49,685 bases of DNA from CASFRF01 sp031549345 (GTDB lineage: Bacteria > Verrucomicrobiota > Lentisphaeria > Victivallales > Victivallaceae): NCBI GenBank assembly GCA_031549345.1, contig JAVBPY010000004.1:1-49685 (forward strand), in the 5' to 3' direction. Of the stretch, positions 16,312-24,943 are shown in pieces. Each line of letters opens with the position of its first letter. Position 1 is the first letter of the stretch. Under the pieces are notes generated by a model that was not told the origin of the DNA, searched no databases, and worked only from the letters and a program-made list of their open reading frames with translations. The position numbers and the translations under genes are program-made.

Positions 16312-16340
16312 AAGATAGCTCCTCATTGTGCTTTTTTAAA
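16312..16340 (-). promoter_or_regulatory. promoter of the helical lipoprotein operon, near-leaderless
   Basis: On the minus strand TTTAAA (16335-16340), 17-base spacer, TATCTT (16312-16317). Seven bases then separate the -10 box from the ATG at 16304, so the predicted leader is about one base. The AGGAG in the region lies inside the promoter spacer. Confidence 0.4.
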
Positions 16341-16360
16341 GGCGTATCGGTGGAAAATGC

Positions 16361-16388
16361 TTGAAAAATGCGTCGGTGGCGTTACATT
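16361..16388 (+). promoter_or_regulatory. promoter of thiL-tsaE, near-leaderless
   Basis: TTGAAA (16361-16366), 16-base spacer, TACATT (16383-16388), then eight bases to the ATG at 16397. The predicted mRNA starts within about two bases of the start codon and there is no Shine-Dalgarno. It is divergent from the lipoprotein promoter, the two -35 boxes being about 20 bases apart. Confidence 0.45.
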
Positions 16389-16396
16389 ACACATCC

Positions 16397-17290
16397 ATGC
16401 GTATTCAGGAACTATCCATTTTGCGGCAACTTTTGCCGCGCCTCCCCAAGGGCGGCGACATTGTCCTCGGGGCGGGGGACGATTGCGCAGCCGTCGCCTG
16501 GCGCGACGATGCGTTGCTTCTTGCGGCGGTCGATCAGGTAATCGGCCGTGTGCATTATTACCCCGAAACGCCGCCGGAAAAGGTCGGCGAAAAACTTCTC
16601 AAACGCAATTTGAGCGACATCGCCGCGATGGGGGGAACACCGCGCTGGGCGCTTCTTGCGTGCGCGGTTTCCGGGCGTGATGAAGCGTGGATTCTTGCAT
16701 TGGCCGAAGGGATTCTCCGGTACGCGAATACCTGTGGCGTCGCTTTGATCGGCGGGGATCTGGCAGGTTTGCCGGAGGATGCGGCAGAAGAGGTGGCGTC
16801 GTTGACTATTCTGGGCGAGGTTCCGCCCTGCGAGATGGTGCGCCGTTCCGGCCTTATCCCCGGGGATGGGGTGTATGTAACAGGGAGCCTTGGGAATTCG
16901 CTCGCGTCCGGGCATCATCTTACGTTTACCCCCCGTTTGGCGGAGGGGCGTTTCCTGGCTTCCCGTGCGTTCGCGCGGGCCATGATGGACATCAGCGACG
17001 GCCTTGCGCTCGACGCGTCCCGCCTGGGGAAAGCTTCGGGCGTGGCAATTGTGCTGGAGTTGGATCGCCTGCCGCTTCGTTCCGGCGCCGATGTCCCCAC
17101 GGCGTTGGGTGACGGGGAGGATTATGAACTTTTATTTGGCGTCGCTCCGGAGAAAGAGGCGGAACTGGAGCGTGTGTGGCCAACGGAATTTGCGCCGATC
17201 CGCCGGATCGGCCGCGTTGCGGCAACCGCCCCCGGGGCCGTGTTTGACGCCGACGGAAATGATCTTGAAGGAGTAGGGTATGAACATTGA
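16397..17290 (+). CDS. thiL: thiamine-monophosphate kinase ThiL
   Basis: 297 residues. ThiL phosphorylates thiamine monophosphate to the active cofactor TPP. The PurM-like architecture is clear: MRIQELSILRQLLPR, then LGAGDDCAAVAW (metal/nucleotide site), AAVDQVIGRVHYYPE, KLLKRNLSDIAAMGG, CGVALIGGDL, VYVTGSLGNSLASG, MMDISDGLALDASRLG and LGDGEDYELLFGV. Start ATG at 16397 is preferred on homology grounds. A TTG at 16361 with GGTGGA before it would add 12 residues but coincides with the -35 box. Its last 11 bases overlap tsaE. thiC is about 13 kb away and not linked. Confidence 0.92.
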   Translation: MRIQELSILRQLLPRLPKGGDIVLGAGDDCAAVAWRDDALLLAAVDQVIGRVHYYPETPPEKVGEKLLKRNLSDIAAMGGTPRWALLACAVSGRDEAWILALAEGILRYANTCGVALIGGDLAGLPEDAAEEVASLTILGEVPPCEMVRRSGLIPGDGVYVTGSLGNSLASGHHLTFTPRLAEGRFLASRAFARAMMDISDGLALDASRLGKASGVAIVLELDRLPLRSGADVPTALGDGEDYELLFGVAPEKEAELERVWPTEFAPIRRIGRVAATAPGAVFDADGNDLEGVGYEH

Positions 17291-17723
17291 ACATTTTATA
17301 AGCCGCTCCGAGGAGGAGACGGAGGCGTTCGCCGCGCGATTCGCCGCTGCCCTCCCGCCGGGGGCGCTGGTGCTTTTGCATGGGGATCTCGGAGCCGGAA
17401 AAACGGTTTTCGCCCGGGGATTCGCCCGCGGGCTCGGCGTAACCGAGCCGGTTTCCAGCCCGACGTATACGATCATGCAGGAATACCCCCTGCCGCGCGG
17501 CGGCTATTTGTACCACCTCGATTTGTACCGTATCGAGGACGAGCGCGCCGCGCTGGCTTTCGGGGTGGATGAATACCTGGAGGATCCGGATTCCTACGCG
17601 CTTCTGGAGTGGCCGGAACGTATTTCCGGCATTCTTCCCGCGCGCGGATGGAGCATCCGCATCCTCCACCGTTCCGAGGAAGAACGGGAACTTACGTTGA
17701 TTAAGCCGGAGTCAGCACCGTAA
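17280..17723 (+). CDS. tsaE: tRNA t6A biosynthesis ATPase TsaE
   Basis: 147 residues, the usual length. TsaE is the P-loop ATPase that works with TsaB and TsaD to place threonylcarbamoyl on A37 of ANN-decoding tRNAs. Walker A is LHGDLGAGKT (about 35-44), followed by SSPTYTIMQEYP, LYHLDLYRIED and the LLEWPERI motif. The start lies within the end of thiL and has GGAG upstream, so translation is probably coupled. Its last 23 bases overlap the end of the convergent monooxygenase-like gene. Confidence 0.93.
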   Translation: MNIEHFISRSEEETEAFAARFAAALPPGALVLLHGDLGAGKTVFARGFARGLGVTEPVSSPTYTIMQEYPLPRGGYLYHLDLYRIEDERAALAFGVDEYLEDPDSYALLEWPERISGILPARGWSIRILHRSEEERELTLIKPESAP

Positions 17724-18009
17724 GCTCCATGCCGTTGCGAAGGTCTTTGACTTGTTCCGAATAGACCTTCATGTGCGGCGCGGCCAGGTGGCGTTTCAGG
17801 TGGTCGAGGCTCTCCCATTGCTCGAGGATGGTGACCATGTCCTCCTTCGCGCCGCCTTGCGGGGGGAGGCCGGTTTCGAAATCGACGCACGGGGCGTAAC
17901 CGTGGCAGCCGTCTTCGGCGAGAACCGCCGGAACGTTGGCCTTGAGAATGCGCATAAATTCGTTCATTTTTCCCGGTTTGACTTGAATGCGGGCGATTAC
18001 GTGGATCAT
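17701..18009 (-). CDS. antibiotic biosynthesis monooxygenase (ABM/YgiN-like) domain protein
   Basis: 102 residues, a single dimeric alpha/beta-barrel domain. Its opening strand IHVIARIQVKPGKMNEF and the ILEQWESLDHLKRHLAAPHMKVY segment are typical of the ABM superfamily (YgiN-like quinol monooxygenases, Dabb-related proteins). It has no signal peptide. ATG overlaps the SGNH hydrolase stop by four bases. The last gene of the long minus-strand run, it overlaps convergent tsaE by 23 bases. Many members have no known substrate, and none is suggested here. Confidence 0.8.
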   Translation of the reverse strand: MIHVIARIQVKPGKMNEFMRILKANVPAVLAEDGCHGYAPCVDFETGLPPQGGAKEDMVTILEQWESLDHLKRHLAAPHMKVYSEQVKDLRNGMELTVLTPA

Positions 18010-18617
18010 GCTTTCATCCCTTCTTTAAGGCGTTTTGCGAGGAACGCCGCGTGGTGCGCGTTTCCTTCGGGGAGATAGTGGACGCCGTCGGCGGCCAGGA
18101 AATCAAGGTGGTTCATCATTTCGGAAAACAAGTCGAGCACGGAGACGCCAAGCTCGGCGGCGATCACCGCCGCGTCCAGGTTCCGGCGGCGGATGCGCGG
18201 ATCGAACTTCGGGTGCGGCGTTCCCGATTCGCCCGGAACGCGTTGCGGGGTGCCGTTCCGCCAGAAGAGTTTCGGTGTTTTCTTCTTCAGGAACAGGAAC
18301 TCCTCGCGCAGGAAATGGGCGTAAACACTGTCGTCCACGTCAAAAGCGTGCAGGGTGTTGTTGAATACAATCGCCGCATAGTCCTGGCGGCTTAGAATGA
18401 ATTCGAGGTGGGCGCGGTACTCCACGTCGCTCACGCCGAGCGAGGTGGCGAAATAATCGACCGCGTACGCCGGATAAAGCGCTTCGTGGAGCATCTGCCC
18501 GTGGCCGACGACGATGGAATCGCCGATTAGGAGGATGCGCGGCGTATTTTTGTCCGGCGCATCGAACCAACGGAAGTTGGTCCATTCGATTTTTTCTGGA
18601 ACGGTGGTTCTTTTCAT
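18006..18617 (-). CDS. cytoplasmic SGNH/GDSL-type hydrolase
   Basis: 203 residues with no signal peptide. Block I is ILLIGDSIVVGHG (nucleophile serine near residue 34), FNNTLHAFD supplies the block III asparagine, and DGVHYLPEGN holds the catalytic Asp and His. This is the GDSL-lipase/acylhydrolase fold, which includes esterases acting on acetylated sugars. Ribosome binding site AAAGGA is eight bases from the BatA stop. It is translationally coupled to the ABM gene. Why it trails a Bat operon is unclear; a role in carbohydrate deacetylation is possible. Confidence 0.8.
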   Translation of the reverse strand: MKRTTVPEKIEWTNFRWFDAPDKNTPRILLIGDSIVVGHGQMLHEALYPAYAVDYFATSLGVSDVEYRAHLEFILSRQDYAAIVFNNTLHAFDVDDSVYAHFLREEFLFLKKKTPKLFWRNGTPQRVPGESGTPHPKFDPRIRRRNLDAAVIAAELGVSVLDLFSEMMNHLDFLAADGVHYLPEGNAHHAAFLAKRLKEGMKA

Positions 18618-18625
18618 GGTTCCTT

Positions 18626-19630
18626 TCAGGGGAGTCTGAGTCCCGCGGTTGTTTCGTAGAGAAAGCCTAAAAACAAAAACGCCAGTGCCGCCAGGGCCGC
18701 GGTTGCCGCGAACTCGCGATATTCGATGTGGCGCGGCTGTTCGAATGAAGTGGTTTCCATGCGGTTGATTTCCCCCATGACGCGCCGCATGCCCTCGGCG
18801 TCGGCGGCGTGGAAATAGTGTCCCCGCCCGGCTTCGGCGATGGCGCGGAGCATCGGCTCGTCGAAGCTATCCTCCAAGATGGAGTTGCGGAAAAGGGCGC
18901 GGGTTCCGCCGATCCCCACGGCGTGGATGGTTACGTTGAATTTTGCCGCCAACGCGGCGGCTTGCTCCGGTGTGGCGCGGTCTTGCACATTGTTTTTTCC
19001 ATCGGTAAAAAGCAGCATGACCCGGCGCGGCGCGGAGGACGTGCGGAGACGTTCGATGCCGGAGGCCAAAGGCGCGGCGATTCCCGTTGCGTCGCCGAGA
19101 ATTCCGGGAGCAAGCGTGTCGAGTTGCGCCGCGAGGAATCCGTGATCCAGTGTCGGCGGTGCGAGAAGGAAGGGATAATCGGCGAATCCGATCAGTCCGA
19201 TCCGGTCGTTGGGGCGGGCGTGAATGAATTTTTTCAACTCGTCGCGGGCCGTGTCGAGCCGGGAACGCAATGTTTTTTCCTGCCGGGCGCGGAGAAGATC
19301 TTCGCGGGTTGTTATTTCCGGCGGGAGGTCGGCGGCCTCCATGCTGCCGGAAAGATCCAGGACGAGCATGATATCGATTCCTTCGGCGCGGAGGATGATT
19401 TTTTCATCGCCGATTCGCGGCCCAGCCAGGGCGACAAGGAGCAGCGCGAGTGCCGCAAGGTAGGCGTACTCGGCGGGCGGGAGTCGTCTGCGCCGCGCCC
19501 CCGCGCGGGAAAAGGCGCGGCTGTCCGGGAAGAACAGCCGCGCACGGGGCTTCCAATACTGCAGATAAAGGAAAAAAAGAGGGACGAACAACAACAATAT
19601 CAATAGCCAGGGGCGGGCGAAGTCGATCAT
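18626..19630 (-). CDS. batA: BatA-type von Willebrand factor A membrane protein
   Basis: 334 residues. Two N-terminal helices (LLILLLFVPLFFLYLQY, AYLAALALLLVALAGPRI) precede a VWA domain with MIDAS motif VLDLSGSME (D-x-S-x-S) and the downstream metal-site residues in GDATGIAAPLASGI and LLFTDGKNNVQD. A final helix (AALAALAFLFLGFLYETTA) closes the protein. BatA proteins belong to the Bacteroides aerotolerance operon and are thought to form an inner-membrane complex partnered with MoxR ATPases. The start overlaps the previous stop by four bases. It is placed after MoxR and DUF58, the common order. Confidence 0.88.
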   Translation of the reverse strand: MIDFARPWLLILLLFVPLFFLYLQYWKPRARLFFPDSRAFSRAGARRRRLPPAEYAYLAALALLLVALAGPRIGDEKIILRAEGIDIMLVLDLSGSMEAADLPPEITTREDLLRARQEKTLRSRLDTARDELKKFIHARPNDRIGLIGFADYPFLLAPPTLDHGFLAAQLDTLAPGILGDATGIAAPLASGIERLRTSSAPRRVMLLFTDGKNNVQDRATPEQAAALAAKFNVTIHAVGIGGTRALFRNSILEDSFDEPMLRAIAEAGRGHYFHAADAEGMRRVMGEINRMETTSFEQPRHIEYREFAATAALAALAFLFLGFLYETTAGLRLP

Positions 19631-20580
19631 TTCTTCACCTTCGTTGTTTCAACGATTTCACTTGCGCGAATCAAGGCTTCCGCCTGATCCATTGCGTCGA
19701 AAACAAGGGAAGGATCGGGGCGTGAGCGGGCGAATTTGACCAATTCGGACGTGGCGAGAAATTCTTTCAAATAAAGGCGGTCCTGCGGCGGCAGCGGGGA
19801 CGTGGCGTCTGCCAGGGTTTGCTGAAATTCGTCCTGCGTTTGGGTGCGGCTCGGGAGTTCAAAGCGAATCTCCAGGTAATGGCGGACAAGGTCATTCAGC
19901 ATCGTCCAGACCGCTTCCGGCGTGGCGTCGCGCCGGCGGAGGGTTGCGCGCAGTTTTTCCAGTGCGGCCAGCGCCGTTTCCCAGGGGGGAATTTGAAGAT
20001 CGACCGCTCTTTTTTTTCGCAGGACCATGTATGCTCCCAACCCGGCGAGGAAACAAAGGAATGTGCCGAAAACCCAGTACCAACGGGACAGGCGATTGTG
20101 CCGCATATACAACGATCCCGCGAGACGCGCCTCGTCGTTTTCATTGACGGTGAGTGGTGTCGTTTCGAAGGCGGGGACGGGGAAATTGACCGTTCTCGTC
20201 CCTTCGGAGGTCCGGATTGTCATTTCCAGGCGGCCTTCTTCCATTTTGCCTGGTTCAAGGGGGCGGATGGACGCCTCGATTCTCCAGCGCCAGCGATCCC
20301 AGAGCCACATCGAACGGCGTATTTCCGCAGGCGGCAGCCCCGCCGCAGCAGGGAGCACGAGGCGCGCATCCGTGATATACGCGGTGAGCGGAAGATCCAC
20401 GTGGAGCCGGACGCGCCGCGTGTGGTCCAGCGGACGTGTGTCGGCGGGAAGGAGACGTGGAATTGCCCCGTGGAGGCGCTCCTCGTCCCAGGTGCGGAAG
20501 ATACTGAAAATATACCCGGAAGATACCGCGAGAATCAGCACGGTCAGGAGAATAGCCGCGGCAAGAAGAATGCGTTTCAT
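19627..20580 (-). CDS. DUF4381-like membrane protein of the Bat operon
   Basis: 317 residues. An N-terminal helix (ILLAAAILLTVLILAVSSGYI), a periplasmic beta-rich domain (about 30-165), a second helix (YWVFGTFLCFLAGLGAYMVL, about 172-191) and a cytoplasmic helical region with ALAALEKLRATLRRRD and VRHYLEIRFEL. That cytoplasmic pattern is what DUF4381-type proteins show between DUF58 and BatA genes. The periplasmic domain makes it longer than the usual DUF4381 protein, so the name is tentative. Overlaps both neighbours by four bases, indicating tight translational coupling. Confidence 0.65.
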   Translation of the reverse strand: MKRILLAAAILLTVLILAVSSGYIFSIFRTWDEERLHGAIPRLLPADTRPLDHTRRVRLHVDLPLTAYITDARLVLPAAAGLPPAEIRRSMWLWDRWRWRIEASIRPLEPGKMEEGRLEMTIRTSEGTRTVNFPVPAFETTPLTVNENDEARLAGSLYMRHNRLSRWYWVFGTFLCFLAGLGAYMVLRKKRAVDLQIPPWETALAALEKLRATLRRRDATPEAVWTMLNDLVRHYLEIRFELPSRTQTQDEFQQTLADATSPLPPQDRLYLKEFLATSELVKFARSRPDPSLVFDAMDQAEALIRASEIVETTKVKK

Positions 20581-21470
20581 CGCGCCCCCCCCTTCCGCAA
20601 ACGGCGGCGGCGTTGGTCGAAAAATTCAACCAGCGGGCGCAGTGTGTCTTCTCCGGTACGCAGTTCGATCCAATCGACATGCGCCTGTTCGACTTTGCGA
20701 CGGATCTCTTCGGCGCCGGCGCGCGCGGCCGCCTGGAAACGGCGGCGTTGCCCGGCGGTCGCGGAAAAGCTCCATGTTTCGCCGGTTTCCGCGTCGGCCA
20801 GGTCGAGTGCCGGGCAGGCGGGAAGGAGGTGTTCGGCATTGTCGGTTATGCAAACGGCGACGACGTCGTGCCGGGCGTTGGCGATTTTCAGCGGAATTCC
20901 CCAATCGCCGCCGCGCACGAAATCGCTGATGAGGAATACGATGCTCCGTTTGGGGAGGAGGTTCTGTATTTCCTCCAGCGCCAGGGCGATGTCGGTCCCC
21001 TGTCCGGCGGGGGAACGCGCCAGGAGTTCGCGGATGAGGCGTAATGTATGTTTCCGTCCCGCGCGGGGGGGCAGATAAAGTTCCAGCATATCGCTGAAGA
21101 GGAGGAGGCCGACTTTGTCGCCGTTGTTGCCCGCGCTGAAGGCCAGGAGCGCGGCGAGCTCCGCCGCCGTTTCGTGCTTGGATGTTTTGCCTGAGCCGAA
21201 TGCCTGCGAGGCGGAAATGTCGACGGCCAAAAGCATGCTCAACTCCCGGTCTTCGATGTATTTTTTAATGTGCGGGACGCCGGTGCGCGCGGTTACGTTC
21301 CAGTCGATGTCGCGCACATCGTCCTCCAGCGTGTATTCGCGCACTTCGTCGAATTCAATGCCCCGGCCTTTGAAGATGCTGCGGTATGCGCCGCCGGTGA
21401 GCTCTTCCGCGACACTGCGTGTGCGGATTTCCAGACGCCGGATCTTTTTCATCAATTCAATGGGGAGCAT
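20577..21470 (-). CDS. DUF58 domain protein
   Basis: 297 residues, cytoplasmic. The conserved DUF58 signature is GRGIEFDEVREYTLEDDVRDIDWN followed by SMLLAVDISASQAFGSG, a VWA-like fold with a D-x-S-x-S variant (DISAS). RELLARSPAGQGTDIALALE and IVFLISDFVRGGDW complete the domain. DUF58 proteins are encoded with MoxR ATPases throughout bacteria and are assumed to be their partners. The DIDWN region is quoted in two overlapping parts only for identification. Start ATG is seven bases after the MoxR stop with GAGG upstream. Confidence 0.9.
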   Translation of the reverse strand: MLPIELMKKIRRLEIRTRSVAEELTGGAYRSIFKGRGIEFDEVREYTLEDDVRDIDWNVTARTGVPHIKKYIEDRELSMLLAVDISASQAFGSGKTSKHETAAELAALLAFSAGNNGDKVGLLLFSDMLELYLPPRAGRKHTLRLIRELLARSPAGQGTDIALALEEIQNLLPKRSIVFLISDFVRGGDWGIPLKIANARHDVVAVCITDNAEHLLPACPALDLADAETGETWSFSATAGQRRRFQAAARAGAEEIRRKVEQAHVDWIELRTGEDTLRPLVEFFDQRRRRLRKGGAR

Positions 21471-21477
21471 GGCGGCC

Positions 21478-22500
<1,023 letters not shown>

Positions 22501-22514
22501 GTGAATTCTCCTGG

Positions 22515-24941
22515 TTATTGCGGTAAAAAAGTTCGGATTTGCCCGGCACGGACCCAGCCGGTCAAAATACCGGTTTGAATATGCATCCAGCCGTCGCGTT
22601 GCTCAAGGATGAAAATGGCTGTGCCGGGGGGCAGTTCCGTGATAAGCCTTCCGGCCGTTTCGGCCGGAAGGCTCAGTACCCGGAGGGGGACTTGCGCCAT
22701 TCCGCGTTCCGGCGCATAGAGCGCATATTGAACGATTGTTGCGCCAAGCATGGCAAGAAGCGCCGCCGCCGCCAGCGTGATGCGTATTTTCCTCCAGCGT
22801 GTCCACCCCAGAGAAAGACAGAGGGCGAACCAGAGCGCCGCCGCAAGGAGCACCCACTGGTCGGGACGGAAAAAACTGACGGCGGGAATACGGTGATACG
22901 GAGTATCCTCTTTCGGAAGTTTCAGTGCGCTGCGGGCAAGGAGGAGGTTGTCGGCGGCGGCGCGGTCGCGGGGGCGGAGAAGGAGCGCTTCGGAAAAGTC
23001 GCCCAGCGCGCCGGCGAAATCGTTTTTCTGGTAACGGGCGCATCCGCGGTTGTAGAGGATGGCCGGATCGGGCGCGGCGGGATTCAGGAGGCGGGAATAT
23101 TGTTCGTTGGCCTCGTCGAACGCGCCGCGTTCGAAGGCGGCGTTTGCCGCCGCAAACCCATCGGCGGGCGGGTGTGCCGCCGCCGCAAGGAGAAGGCAAA
23201 CGAAGAGGATTCCGAGATGTTTCAGGATTTTCATAAGCTTCCGGCGCTTGTCTTCTGTAAAGTCTTCCGTGCCGGGGGCGTAAGCGGAAAGAGCGATTTC
23301 TTTCAAAAAGGCGGCGAGTTCAGGATCGTCGAGATGCGGCAGAATCTCCTCCGCGTGGCTTCCGCGTGGAAGGTTATGGCGTTCGGTGAGGAAACCTGTC
23401 AGCTCCGCGTGGATTGTTTCCAGTGTACAATCGGGGGTGTCCAGATGCTTCAGGAGCTGTTTTCTTCGGAGTTCCGCCGTCTTATGACGTTTCCGAAGTG
23501 CGTCGCCGCCGCGGCGTTTGCGGAGGAAATGCAAAAGAAGCGCCACGCCCGGTCCCGCCCCAAAAAGGAGGAAAGCGATTTGAAAATTCCTTTTCCCCAG
23601 GGGCAGGGGAACGGAGCCTGCGAGGCGGGGTTTCAGGTAATGGGCTTCGGGCGTAAAGCGATTGCCGGTGCTTGCGGCCGTGTCCGGAAAAATATGTGTT
23701 TGCGTTGCGTTTTCGGCGAGGGCGGTTCCGGGGAGGACGTCGAGGGATCGATGCATTTCCGCGATGCGGTATTCGCCCCGGGAGGTGTCGAAGGTGGCGA
23801 GACGGAGGCTCACTTCCGCTTTTCCCGCTTGCAGGGGAATGAGGATGTAACGTATTGTCCATGTTCCGGGCGCGTCTTTCGGCGGAGCCTCCGTTTCCGG
23901 AGGGAGGGTTCGGAAAGAAGGGAGCTGAAGTTGGGGGAAGTTGGGACGTCCGGTTTCCGTTGCGCTCCGGGCAAGGATGTGCAGCGTGAGGATTTCGCCG
24001 ACACGCGGGGCGGTCGCGTCGAGTTTCGCTGCAATTTCCCAATCTCCGACCAGGGGCAGGAGAAGCGCGTCCTTGGGCGCGGACGGAAGAGGAAAGGCGA
24101 CCGGAGGGGAAGAAGGATTCGGAAATTCAATTGTAATCGGCGTGAACTGGCGGCGGTTGCGGGAAAAAAATTCCCGGAAAAAGTCGTCGCCGAACGGATC
24201 TTGTGTGGAGGATTCCTTTCGTTGTTCGTTGCGGACGACGGCAAGGCGGGTACGCGCCGCCGGAAGAAGCAAGCCCTGTTCGATCAAACGGAAACGCGTC
24301 GGAAAAACGATGGCCCGGTAAAGTTTTCCATCCAGCTCGCGCCGTTCTTCGCGCGGCGGGGCGAAATGGCGGTTCTCTCCTTTGGCGCCGGAAAGATCGG
24401 CGAATACCGCGTTGGAAAATTCCACTTGCGGGTATTCGAGCTGTGCAATTTCCAGGCCGATGGCGCTGTAGAGGACCAGATCCGCCGGAATTTCCTCGCC
24501 GACGAAGTATTTTCTATCTTTCTTCTGAAACTCGAAGCGCCCGAACACCGCTTTTTCAAGCGGCATGCTCCCTTCCGCAACCGCCAACTCCCGTGTCGCG
24601 GCAGGGAGGACACGGAGGGTGCGCGGCGGAATTTTTTCCGTTTCTTTTCCCACGCGGACGGTCAACTCCGGAATCTGTAATTCGCCTTCTTTGTTCAGGC
24701 GAATTTTGTACGTGCGGATGTGGCGTATCCGGGCGGCGGAGTATTCCGCCCGCGTTTCTTCCTGCCGTATCCACGTCGCGTTCGGGAGCACGGGCAGTGC
24801 GGCGAGTCGGGGCATCGCGCGGTCGTCCGAAAGGGTCAGTTCCAGTATTTCCCCGGCGGCCGCCGGTTCCGGAAGCAGATGAACCTCCAGCGCGCACACC
24901 GGAAAAAGAACCGCAAGAAAAAGAAAAAGTGTTGTACGCAT
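22515..24941 (-). CDS. BatD-BatE fusion protein (TPR and SH3-like C-terminus)
   Basis: 808 residues. Signal peptide (MRTTLFLFLAVLFPVCA), then BatD-type beta-sandwich domains: a KIRLNKEGELQIPELTV strand pair and FVGEEIPADLVLYS, a typical BatD pattern. A membrane helix follows near 460-480 (FQIAFLLFGAGPGVALLLHFL) and then a cytoplasmic helical segment. From about residue 570 a second signal-like stretch (KILKHLGILFVCLLLAAAA) starts a BatE-like part: TPR repeats (AFERGAFDEANEQYSRLL, ILYNRGCARYQKNDFAGAL), two more helices and an SH3-type end (DGWMHIQTGILTGWVRAGQI). In most genomes batD and batE are separate. An internal ATG at 23232-23234 with GGAAG before it could still make BatE alone. ATG at 24941 with AAGGA is preferred over TTG at 24950. 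Confidence 0.8.
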   Translation of the reverse strand: MRTTLFLFLAVLFPVCALEVHLLPEPAAAGEILELTLSDDRAMPRLAALPVLPNATWIRQEETRAEYSAARIRHIRTYKIRLNKEGELQIPELTVRVGKETEKIPPRTLRVLPAATRELAVAEGSMPLEKAVFGRFEFQKKDRKYFVGEEIPADLVLYSAIGLEIAQLEYPQVEFSNAVFADLSGAKGENRHFAPPREERRELDGKLYRAIVFPTRFRLIEQGLLLPAARTRLAVVRNEQRKESSTQDPFGDDFFREFFSRNRRQFTPITIEFPNPSSPPVAFPLPSAPKDALLLPLVGDWEIAAKLDATAPRVGEILTLHILARSATETGRPNFPQLQLPSFRTLPPETEAPPKDAPGTWTIRYILIPLQAGKAEVSLRLATFDTSRGEYRIAEMHRSLDVLPGTALAENATQTHIFPDTAASTGNRFTPEAHYLKPRLAGSVPLPLGKRNFQIAFLLFGAGPGVALLLHFLRKRRGGDALRKRHKTAELRRKQLLKHLDTPDCTLETIHAELTGFLTERHNLPRGSHAEEILPHLDDPELAAFLKEIALSAYAPGTEDFTEDKRRKLMKILKHLGILFVCLLLAAAAHPPADGFAAANAAFERGAFDEANEQYSRLLNPAAPDPAILYNRGCARYQKNDFAGALGDFSEALLLRPRDRAAADNLLLARSALKLPKEDTPYHRIPAVSFFRPDQWVLLAAALWFALCLSLGWTRWRKIRITLAAAALLAMLGATIVQYALYAPERGMAQVPLRVLSLPAETAGRLITELPPGTAIFILEQRDGWMHIQTGILTGWVRAGQIRTFLPQ

Positions 24942-24943
24942 CC

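Noticed and set aside
22539..24680. Plus-strand frame of 713 codons opposite the BatD-BatE gene
   Set aside because: Antisense shadow; composition dominated by Arg and Gly, and the minus-strand gene has signal peptide, TPR and SH3-like patterns.
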